Below are positions 6,565-11,694 of a stretch of DNA of 11,694 nucleotides, one piece after another. Numbering within the stretch: position 1 is the stretch's first letter; each line of letters starts with the position of its first letter. The notes beneath the pieces were generated by a model, which had not been told where the DNA came from, made no database searches, and was given only the letters and a program-made list of their open reading frames with translations. Origin of the DNA: Alphaproteobacteria bacterium (lineage in GTDB: Bacteria; Pseudomonadota; Alphaproteobacteria; CAAHEQ01; UBA3637); assembly GCA_017513365.1 (NCBI GenBank), contig JAFXFY010000159.1:1-11694 (forward strand), written 5' to 3'. The translations under genes and the position numbers were made by a program.

Positions 6565-7213
6565 TTTAATTTATACAATAACAACCTGGGTGATACCACT
6601 TTTATTATGTGTGATTATCCATGAAATGGGGCATGGGTATGCCGCCTTAAAATTAGGAGATGAAACGGCTCGGATTATGAGACGACTGACGTTAAATCCT
6701 AAAGAACATATTGATCCGTTAGGTAGTTTATTAGTTCCCGGGATTTTGTTTTTAATTCAGTCTCCAGTGTTATTCGGCTGGGCAAAACCGGTGCCGGTTG
6801 ATTATCGTAATTTACGTCATCCTAAACGAGATATGGGTATTGTGGCCATTGCTGGTCCAATTGCGAATATTTTATTAGCTGTGGCTTTTGTTTTGTGTAT
6901 TCATTTGTTAAACTTGTTGCCGGATAGTCAAACAAAAACATGGTTATTTCAAAATTTATTAAACGGAATTCAATTATCTTTAGTATTGGCAATTTTTAAT
7001 TTATTGCCGATTTTACCATTAGATGGTGGTCGTGTAGTTTCTGCTTTACTTCCGTTAAAATATAGTATAGAATACCAAAAAACAGAAAATTACGGTTTTT
7101 ATATCTTAATCGGTTTGATGTTTGTAGGGCCTATGTTGGGCATAAATGTTATCGGTTGGTTTATAAATACACTGTATCCGTTGTTCGCAAGTTTTATAAG
7201 CATTTTTATATAA
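6554..7213 (+). CDS. Site-2 protease-like zinc metalloprotease (peptidase family M50)
   Basis: This is a 219-residue integral membrane protein with four to six hydrophobic segments. It carries the M50 zinc motif HEMGH at 23-27 inside the first TM region, LTLNPKEHIDPLGS at 45-58, FGWAKPVPVD at 74-83, AGPIAN at 100-105, and NLLPILPLDGGR at 149-160, whose Asp157 is the expected third zinc ligand. This is the short form without PDZ or CBS domains, common as a stand-alone site-2 protease homolog of unknown substrate. It would cleave within the membrane. Its start lies inside nagZ (11-bp overlap), and its stop falls 12 bp before serS, so it is part of the SPOR-nagZ-serS operon. In many alphaproteobacteria scpA/scpB follow nagZ; here this gene occupies that place. 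Confidence 0.9.
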   Translation: MDANLIYTITTWVIPLLLCVIIHEMGHGYAALKLGDETARIMRRLTLNPKEHIDPLGSLLVPGILFLIQSPVLFGWAKPVPVDYRNLRHPKRDMGIVAIAGPIANILLAVAFVLCIHLLNLLPDSQTKTWLFQNLLNGIQLSLVLAIFNLLPILPLDGGRVVSALLPLKYSIEYQKTENYGFYILIGLMFVGPMLGINVIGWFINTLYPLFASFISIFI

Positions 7214-7225
7214 AGGAGCAAAAAT

Positions 7226-8515
7226 ATGTTAGATATTAAACTGGTTAGAGAAAATCCAGAATTGGTTAAAGCCAATATCAAAAAGAAATTTCAAGAGAAT
7301 AAGCTGGCTTTAGTTGATGAAGTGATTGAGTTGGATAAGAAAAATCGTGCTGCTATCACTGAAGTGGAAGGATTGCGAGCCAATCGTACCAAAATTTCAA
7401 AGCAAATCGGTGCCTTAATGGGGCAGGGTAAAAAAGAAGAAGCCGAAGCTGCCAAAGCCGAAAGTACAGCGATTGGTGATAAAATTGTTCAGTTGGAACA
7501 AGTTCAAGAAACGTTGCAAGCTCAAATTCGTGAACGCATGATGATTATTCCGAATATCATTGATGACACAGTTCCGGTTGGGAAAGATGATTCGGAAAAT
7601 GTGGAGTTAGAACGTTTTGGAGAGCCTAAAGTTCCAAACTTTGATATTCCGTATCATGTTGAAATTATGGAATCTTTATCTGGCATTGATTTAGACAGCG
7701 CCAGACGTGTATCGGGTAATGGCTTTTATTACTTAACAGGCGATATTGCCAGATTGCATTCTGCTGTTTTGTCTTATGCACGTGATTTCATGATTGACAG
7801 AGGCTTTACATACTGCTTACCGCCGTTTATGATTCGGGCTCAAGTGGTTGAAGGGGTGATGAGCTTTGCCGAAATGGATGCGATGATGTATAAAATTGAA
7901 GGGGAAGATTTATTCTTAATCGGGACATCTGAACATTCTATGATTGGTAAGTTTATTGATCAAATCATTCCGGAAGAAAATTTACCGTATGCCTTGACCA
8001 GTTATTCGCCGTGTTTCAGAAAAGAAAAGGGCGCTCATGGTATTGAAGAACGGGGTGTCTATCGTATCCACCAATTTGAAAAACAAGAAATGATTGTATT
8101 GTGCAAACCGGAAGAGTCCATGGAATGGTACCATAAATTGTGGCGCAATACGGTGGATTTGTTCCGCTCAATGGATATTCCTGTCAGAACACTTGAATGT
8201 TGTTCCGGTGATTTGGCAGATTTGAAAGTGAAATCTGTGGATGTTGAGGCTTGGTCCCCACGTCAACAAAAATACTTTGAAGTCGGGTCTTGTTCTACCT
8301 TGGGTGATGCCCAAGCTCGTCGTTTAAAAATTCGTGTAAATGGTAAAAATGGTAAATATTTTGCTCATACACTGAATAATACGGTTGTAGCCTCTCCTCG
8401 TATGTTGATTGCCTTTTTGGAAAACAACTTGCAAGCCGATGGTTCCATTAAAATACCGGAAGTCTTACGTCCGTATATGGGAGGAAAAGAAATTCTCATT
8501 CCAAACAAAAAATAA
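7226..8515 (+). CDS. serS: Seryl-tRNA synthetase
   Basis: SerS charges tRNA-Ser (and tRNA-Sec where present) with serine in the cytoplasm. It is full length at 429 residues. The N-terminal coiled-coil tRNA-binding arm spans about 1-110, followed by a class II catalytic core with TSE at 234-236 (serine binding), motif 2 FRKEKGAHG at 264-272, QFEKQE at 283-288, and motif 3 around Arg392. Motif 3 reads TLNNTVVASPR at 382-392 in place of the common TLNGSGLAxGR. I associate the NNT version mainly with SerS of Firmicutes and some other groups, so horizontal acquisition is possible. An AAGGAG site at 7213-7218 lies 7 nt before the start. It is the last gene of the operon and is followed by a strong terminator at 8522-8547. 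Confidence 0.96.
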   Translation: MLDIKLVRENPELVKANIKKKFQENKLALVDEVIELDKKNRAAITEVEGLRANRTKISKQIGALMGQGKKEEAEAAKAESTAIGDKIVQLEQVQETLQAQIRERMMIIPNIIDDTVPVGKDDSENVELERFGEPKVPNFDIPYHVEIMESLSGIDLDSARRVSGNGFYYLTGDIARLHSAVLSYARDFMIDRGFTYCLPPFMIRAQVVEGVMSFAEMDAMMYKIEGEDLFLIGTSEHSMIGKFIDQIIPEENLPYALTSYSPCFRKEKGAHGIEERGVYRIHQFEKQEMIVLCKPEESMEWYHKLWRNTVDLFRSMDIPVRTLECCSGDLADLKVKSVDVEAWSPRQQKYFEVGSCSTLGDAQARRLKIRVNGKNGKYFAHTLNNTVVASPRMLIAFLENNLQADGSIKIPEVLRPYMGGKEILIPNKK

Positions 8516-8521
8516 ATCATT

Positions 8522-8547
8522 TCCCTCTTTTTAGAGGGATTTTTTTT
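8522..8547 (+). terminator. Intrinsic terminator after serS
   Basis: The stem TCCCTCT/AGAGGGA (7 bp) with loop TTTT is followed by eight T, 6 bp after the serS stop codon. Confidence 0.9.
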
Positions 8548-8571
8548 AAGCCAATGAAAGGAGTTCTTTTT

Positions 8572-9015
8572 ATGATATCAATAATACCCCAATTAGATTG
8601 CAACAAAATAACACAATCCATTGTTTTAAGTTTGATGGAAAAAATAAAAACAAACAAAGAAACAGCATTTGAAATTGATGAATATGGAAATACATTATTA
8701 CATCATGCCGTCAGATGTGATGGTGCCAAGGATTTAATTGTTACTTTAGTTAAATGTGGTGTTAATTTAAAGGCTAAAAATCATCAAGGAAATACCGCTT
8801 TACATATTGCTGCGGCTCATTCGGCTGAAAATGCCATTTTGTTAATGAGGTTGGGGGCAAAGGATAACGTTATCAATAATGACGCTTTGTTGCCGGAAGA
8901 TATCTTTCACAAAGCATTTCCTGAAAAATGTTGGTTTGATATTATGCCAAAACCTCGGATTATTTTTAAAGGGTCTCATTATGAAATAGTTTCTTCACCC
9001 GTCAATACCAGATGA
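8572..9015 (+). CDS. Small ankyrin-repeat protein
   Basis: This is a 147-residue protein starting MISIIPQLDCNK. An earlier in-frame ATG at 8554 exists, but it overlaps the ribosome binding site AAGGAG (8558-8563) that serves the ATG at 8572 with 8-nt spacing, so I chose 8572. Two ankyrin units are clear: residues about 37-66 (DEYGNTLLHHAV) and 71-100 (HQGNTALHIAAAH), with a degenerate third at about 102-115. The first 36 residues are helical, and the C-terminal 30 residues match nothing I know. There is no signal peptide or TM. Ankyrin repeats bind proteins; the partner is unknown. It sits between two intrinsic terminators, so it is monocistronic or fed by readthrough from serS. No good promoter is visible in the short gap. 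Confidence 0.8.
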   Translation: MISIIPQLDCNKITQSIVLSLMEKIKTNKETAFEIDEYGNTLLHHAVRCDGAKDLIVTLVKCGVNLKAKNHQGNTALHIAAAHSAENAILLMRLGAKDNVINNDALLPEDIFHKAFPEKCWFDIMPKPRIIFKGSHYEIVSSPVNTR

Positions 9016-9038
9016 TTTTATAAGCTCTAAAAATAGAA

Positions 9039-9061
9039 GAGGGCGTTCGCCCTCCTTTTTT
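9039..9061 (+). terminator. Intrinsic terminator after the ankyrin gene
   Basis: GAGGGC-GTTC-GCCCTC forms a 6-bp GC-rich stem followed by C and six T. It closely resembles the terminator at 10618-10641. Confidence 0.88.
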
Positions 9062-9113
9062 ATAAATATAAAATGCATTTTTATGTTGCGTTTCATTTTT
9101 CTTTTTGTTAAAT

Positions 9114-9316
9114 TGTCCTTAAGGACAGGAGTTTTGTCCCCGAGGTGTGAAGACCTCTTAATGTACGTCTTGTGCAGGACGCAAAAATGTACACCTTTCC
9201 AACAGCGGTTGGAAGGTGGCAAAATAGCCAGAATATGGTCAATATGCTGCACTATCTTACATTAGTAGTCTTCAACTTCCAACCACTTTTTTGGGCCAAA
9301 AAGGTGGTTTTTGTTT
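9114..9316 (+). promoter_or_regulatory. Structured leader, attenuator-like, before the Cys-rich pilin-like gene
   Basis: This otherwise gene-free stretch folds into consecutive hairpins: TGTCC-TTAA-GGACA at 9114-9127; GAGGT-GTGAAG-ACCTC at 9142-9157; CGTCTT-GTGC-AGGACG at 9166-9181, enclosed by TGTAC/GTACA (9162-9166 with 9189-9193); CACCTTTCCAAC-AGCG-GTTGGAAGGTG at 9192-9218; and the terminator at 9281-9316. GGTTGGAAG (9207-9215) can pair either in its own hairpin or with CTTCCAACC (9276-9284). The latter would invade the terminator stem and act as an antiterminator. GGACA (9123-9127) likewise has two possible partners, TGTCC at 9114-9118 and at 9135-9139. A weak promoter candidate is TTGCGT-17-TAAATT (9086-9114). 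I recognise no known riboswitch class. It could instead be a free small RNA. Confidence 0.5.
9281..9316 (+). terminator. Intrinsic terminator between leader and pilin-like gene
   Basis: AACCACTTTTTT-GGGCC-AAAAAGGTGGTT is a 12-bp stem (one T-G pair) followed by TTTGTTT. It ends only 17 nt before the Shine-Dalgarno sequence of the next gene, where it would block expression unless prevented from forming. Confidence 0.75.
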
Positions 9317-9343
9317 GGATTTTATAAACATGAAAGGAACTAA

Positions 9344-10594
9344 ATGGCTACGAAAAATTTTGACTCTGGTCGTTCTATGGTGGAAACTATCGGTGTTTTG
9401 GCGGTAATGGGCGTACTGACCATCGGCGGTATTGCAGGATACAATTATGGTATAAATAAACATCGGGCCAATCAAATCTTGCAAGACATTCGCCTGATTT
9501 ATCAAGAAACAAAGTATCCCAATTCCGTACGGCAAATTGTAGACGTCGGCTCGTTTCCCGATATGGAACTGGATACGCAGAGTTCTTACGAATACTCATT
9601 TACTTTCCCCGATTTAAACGATTTTATTTATGATTCGACCTCAGAAACGACACCGAACTTGATTTCCGTGAATGTATCGGGTGTGCCAAAAACAGCGTGT
9701 GATATTTTATTAAAAACAAAACCGGAATACGTGTTAATGTTAAAAGCAAATGGGCAATCTGTATGGTCATGTGATAAGTCCGAAAATGAACTGAGTTATA
9801 TTTTTGAAATTACCGCCGATTCGTTGGACTATGGTACATGTTCTGTTTGCACAGGTGAACATTGTTTTGATGATGATTTAAACTGCCCCGAGGGTGAAAC
9901 ATGCCAAAATGATGTATGCTCTAAATGTAAAGTAGGGTATGCTGAAAATAAATATGGCGATTGCTTCACTTGTGATTTCAACTGGACATATTGGCATACA
10001 GAAGAAGGATGTAAACGATGCAATGCAATATATGGTTATGATTCTTATCAAGGAGGGGGTGTTTGTGCAGAATGTTCACATATTAATATGGAAGTATCAC
10101 AAGAAGTGTGCAAAACATGTATGGATAAAGATCCTGATGTTGTTTGGCTTGGAAATCCTGAGACAAATAAAGGATTGTGTACAAACTGTAAAAACAGATT
10201 TTCTTTTACAACTAATCAAGGCAAAAACACGCAAGAACAATGTCAAAAATGTGCCGAAATTGTCGGTAATGGACAGGTTGTTTGGTATCCGGATGTCATT
10301 GGGGATACGCTTGGAAAATGTGCCAGATGCGATAGAAAAGAAGGTCAGACCATCAATGAGGATAAAACCGCATGTATTTGTCCGAAAGGAGAATTTTGGA
10401 CTTTTAATACAGATGGAGGCAATGCATTTTGCGTTGAATGCACAAATTCTAAAAATTACATAGCCTCCAAAATCGAATGCGATAAGTGTCAAGAAAGATA
10501 TTTTACAGGAACCAATGAACGTAAAGGTTATTGTAAACTATGCACAAGCGGTCAAGTTAAATCCGCAGATGGTAAATCGTGTGTAGATGCCTAA
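9344..10594 (+). CDS. Cys-rich protein with type IV prepilin-like N-terminus
   Basis: This is a 416-residue protein. The N-terminus has a class III (prepilin) signal: a short basic leader, Gly9, then RSMVETIGVL with Glu14 at mature position +5, and a hydrophobic helix to about residue 33. The +1 residue would be Arg, which is unusual. Residues 40-160 resemble a pilin-like head. From about 165 to the end are twelve CxxC pairs (first CSVC 166-169, last CKLC 397-400) plus CIC, about 30 Cys in all, spaced like EGF or furin-type repeats or the CxxC repeats of protist surface proteins. This predicts an exported, disulfide-bonded or metal-binding surface protein processed by a prepilin peptidase. 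AAAGGA at 9333-9338 serves the start. It is preceded by the attenuator-like leader and followed by its own terminator. No other pilus gene is in the window. The function is unknown. Confidence 0.75.
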   Translation: MATKNFDSGRSMVETIGVLAVMGVLTIGGIAGYNYGINKHRANQILQDIRLIYQETKYPNSVRQIVDVGSFPDMELDTQSSYEYSFTFPDLNDFIYDSTSETTPNLISVNVSGVPKTACDILLKTKPEYVLMLKANGQSVWSCDKSENELSYIFEITADSLDYGTCSVCTGEHCFDDDLNCPEGETCQNDVCSKCKVGYAENKYGDCFTCDFNWTYWHTEEGCKRCNAIYGYDSYQGGGVCAECSHINMEVSQEVCKTCMDKDPDVVWLGNPETNKGLCTNCKNRFSFTTNQGKNTQEQCQKCAEIVGNGQVVWYPDVIGDTLGKCARCDRKEGQTINEDKTACICPKGEFWTFNTDGGNAFCVECTNSKNYIASKIECDKCQERYFTGTNERKGYCKLCTSGQVKSADGKSCVDA

Positions 10595-10617
10595 AAATAG
10601 GGCATGGAAAGTATTAG

Positions 10618-10641
10618 AGGAGGGTAGCGCCCTCCTTTTTT
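10618..10641 (+). terminator. Intrinsic terminator after the pilin-like gene
   Basis: AGGAGGG-TAGCG-CCCTCCT (7 bp) is followed by five T, 24 nt after the stop codon. It shares the GCCCTCCTTTTT core with the terminator at 9039-9061. Confidence 0.9.
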
Positions 10642-10690
10642 GTTTAATTAATTGATTTTTAAATATATTTTTATTATTTTCTCAAAATAA

Positions 10691-10857
10691 AGCGATTTTC
10701 AGCGAGCTGAGGCCTAAAAAACGGATAATGACACGTTCAAGTGGCTGAAAATCGCTGTGGTCTATATGAGTGAATTGGGACAAAATAAGCCGAAAGACAT
10801 ACAGACCTAAATGCGCGTACAAAACACCTCAAATGGGTTTATTGTAGCCCAGGAGGT
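10691..10857. other. Unidentified structured element (three adjacent stems)
   Basis: Within a 572-bp stretch lacking any convincing large gene (10642-11213) is a less AT-rich island with three stems. A perfect 13-bp inverted repeat, AGCGATTTTCAGC (10691-10703) and GCTGAAAATCGCT (10744-10756), encloses 40 nt. GGTCTATATG (10759-10768) pairs with CATACAGACC (10798-10807) at 9 of 10 positions, and at 10 of 10 on the minus strand by G-U. ACCTC...TGGG / CCCA...GAGGT spans 10826-10857. On the minus strand the first stem is followed by TTTATTTT, which could terminate an RNA. It matches no RNA I recognise (not tmRNA, RNase P or SRP by their signature motifs). It could be a small RNA or a non-autonomous palindromic mobile element. 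Confidence 0.45.
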
Positions 10858-10893
10858 TTCGTTGAAATTTTGAACATTTATTAAAATCATGCC

Positions 10894-10924
10894 ATTGAAT
10901 AGCTAATCATATTTTTTATTCAAT
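10894..10924. repeat. Short inverted repeat
   Basis: ATTGAATA (10894-10901) and TATTCAAT (10917-10924) form an 8-bp AT-rich palindrome with a 15-nt loop. The role is unknown; it may be chance in AT-rich sequence. Confidence 0.3.
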
Positions 10925-11000
10925 ACGCCAAACGATAAAAATCACAAAAAGAAAATTTTCAAATAACTAATTGAAAAATAAAAAGAGAGTGTATTCCCCT

Positions 11001-11030
11001 TTGCTTTATTTGTCGCATAATTTTTATTAT
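11001..11030 (+). promoter_or_regulatory. Possible promoter upstream of a small ORF
   Basis: TTGCTT (11001-11006), an 18-nt spacer and TATTAT (11025-11030) lie upstream of two Shine-Dalgarno-like sites (11057-11062 and 11090-11095). The match is moderate, in AT-rich sequence. Confidence 0.35.
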
Positions 11031-11101
11031 GTTAATCGCAATTAAAACAAAATGTCAGGAGGAAATATTTTTTATTTATTTTCAAAGAAAAGGAGAAAAA
11101 T

Positions 11102-11158
11102 ATGATTATAATTTTTATTTTTATTTTGAATTTTATAAAGCAAAAATCACGATATTAA
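11102..11158 (+). CDS. Possible 18-residue hydrophobic small protein
   Basis: ATG at 11102 opens an 18-codon frame (MIIIFIFILNFIKQKSRY) ending with TAA at 11156-11158. It is preceded by a strong AAGGAG (11090-11095) with 6-nt spacing and by a possible promoter at 11001-11030. The product would be a single short hydrophobic helix with a basic tail, resembling small membrane peptides in shape only. A second strong site, AGGAGG at 11057-11062, has no ATG, GTG or TTG at suitable distance. AT-rich DNA gives Ile/Phe-rich frames by chance, so the ribosome binding site is the only real support. Confidence 0.25.
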   Translation: MIIIFIFILNFIKQKSRY

Positions 11159-11189
11159 AAAAGTTGGCAAGTAATCGACTTGTCAACTT
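11155..11189 (-). terminator. Intrinsic terminator of adk
   Basis: On the minus strand, AAGTTGACAAGT-CGATT-ACTTGCCAACTT (12 bp including one G-T pair) runs into TTTT, giving six T in a row. It lies 24 bp beyond the adk stop codon. On the plus strand no T run follows, so it is directional. Confidence 0.85.
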
Positions 11190-11213
11190 TAAAAATAAAA
11201 CGCCTCTATATGA

Positions 11214-11694
11214 TTACATCCGAATAATTTCTTTATTTTTTAAAAACTCAAAATTTTTATCTGAGGCGGCTAAAATGCGGCATGCTCGTTTAAAACAATC
11301 ATTATCATCCATATCAATTGGTAAATAGATATCTTTAAAGGCTGATATAATTTGAGGTGTTTGAGTATGATAAATTTTTAAACGTTGTTCAACGTGTTTT
11401 AACTCATCATCATTGCGCCTGAACAGCTGTTGACCGCATAAATCACAAATGCCGACGACCTTACTGGGTTTTAATACAGGCATATATGAGGCACCACATA
11501 AGCATACTTCACGTAAGCTTGTACGATATAAAACGGTTTTATCACTACAGGTCAGATGAATAAAGCGTGTTAATTCAATATCCGGACAGGCTTTTATAAA
11601 ATCAATTTGATCGGTCGTTCTGGGATAACCATCTAAAATAACAAAAGGAACCCCCTGCCGACTTTGTATTTCCCTAACCAATAATTTGTTCACA
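11214..11694 (-). CDS. adk: Adenylate kinase, zinc-type LID, 5' end outside window
   Basis: Adenylate kinase interconverts AMP + ATP and 2 ADP in the cytoplasm. The last 160 codons are present. The frame continues past 11694, so the P-loop and AMP-binding start are missing, and the GTG at 11691-11693 is probably an internal Val. Numbering from that codon, visible motifs are ILDGYPRT at 19-26, RTSLREVC at 57-64, a LID with CLCG (64-67) and CDLCG (83-87) as zinc ligands, FRRNDD at 91-96 and EQRLKIYHTQTP at 102-113. The first Cys pair is C-x-C and not the usual C-x2-C. Alphaproteobacterial adk usually sits in the ribosomal protein operon before rpsM. Here it is followed directly by a terminator, so it may be a relocated gene or a second, divergent copy. 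Confidence 0.88.
   Translation of the reverse strand, partial: VNKLLVREIQSRQGVPFVILDGYPRTTDQIDFIKACPDIELTRFIHLTCSDKTVLYRTSLREVCLCGASYMPVLKPSKVVGICDLCGQQLFRRNDDELKHVEQRLKIYHTQTPQIISAFKDIYLPIDMDDNDCFKRACRILAASDKNFEFLKNKEIIRM

Noticed and set aside
9083..9265. A 60-codon plus-strand frame through the structured leader
   Set aside because: It has no ribosome binding site, its composition is unlike a protein, and it runs through the hairpins. The stems explain the sequence better.
9235..9327. A 30-codon hydrophobic frame (MVNMLHYLTLVVF...) ending just before the pilin-like gene, considered as a leader peptide
   Set aside because: There is no Shine-Dalgarno sequence before either ATG, and it overlaps the terminator hairpin, so its coding look is probably incidental. 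Ribosome profiling could overturn this.
10097..10492. Overlapping frames on both strands within the Cys-rich gene (10097-10492 minus, 9939-10463 plus)
   Set aside because: They are shadows of the 416-residue gene, which has a start site, a signal sequence and regular CxxC spacing.
10691..10857. Identification as tmRNA, RNase P RNA, SRP RNA or 6S RNA
   Set aside because: None of the signature sequences of tmRNA, RNase P or SRP RNA is present, and the overall fold does not resemble the single long bulged rod of 6S RNA.
11029..11328. A 99-codon plus-strand frame overlapping the end of adk
   Set aside because: The 3' third is antisense to adk, the frame crosses the adk terminator, and the ATG has no ribosome binding site.
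1..11694. CRISPR array or complete insertion sequence
   Set aside because: No regularly spaced repeats and no transposase or integrase frame were seen.

Overview
The window looks like a chromosomal piece of a low-GC, probably host- or gut-associated alphaproteobacterium. This is inference. It rests on three things: a SPOR-domain membrane protein translationally coupled to nagZ with serS downstream, a variant of the alphaproteobacterial SPOR-nagZ-scpA-scpB-tat-serS order; a long Cys-rich protein with a type IV prepilin-like N-terminus; and strong AT bias with clear TTGACA/TATAAT promoters and AAGGAG ribosome binding sites.

Layout. (1) 1-3830 is AT-rich and accessory-looking. Two small membrane proteins, probably tandem paralogs, lie on the minus strand. 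A shared divergent promoter region separates them from a cytoplasmic, PDZ-less S41 peptidase-like gene on the plus strand. A consensus promoter then drives a 545-residue protein whose C-terminal half looks like an ADP-ribosyltransferase of the type found in phage polyvalent proteins. (2) 3831-4630 holds two minus-strand tRNA genes, tRNA-Gln(CTG) and tRNA-Leu(TAA), each with its own promoter. The last 14 nt of tRNA-Leu plus its terminator are duplicated 182 bp away, with a hairpin-rich spacer between the copies. (3) 4631-8547 is a housekeeping operon: SPOR protein, NagZ, site-2 protease-like M50 membrane protein and seryl-tRNA synthetase. The first three overlap or abut, and the operon ends in a strong intrinsic terminator. 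The SPOR and NagZ products both concern the cell wall, while SerS charges tRNA-Ser. (4) 8572-10641 holds a small ankyrin-repeat gene with its terminator, then about 200 nt of consecutive hairpins ending in a terminator just before the ribosome binding site of the pilin-like gene. That arrangement resembles a transcription attenuator. The pilin-like protein carries twelve CxxC pairs. (5) 10642-11213 has no convincing large gene. It contains a compact set of three nested or adjacent stems, a possible 18-residue ORF with a strong ribosome binding site, and the terminator of a minus-strand zinc-type adenylate kinase cut by the window edge.

The most interesting items are the attenuator-like leader before the Cys-rich pilin-like gene, the unexplained structured element at 10691-10857, the duplicated tRNA-Leu 3' end, and the stand-alone ADP-ribosyltransferase-like protein. 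No CRISPR array, complete insertion sequence or phage structural gene was seen.
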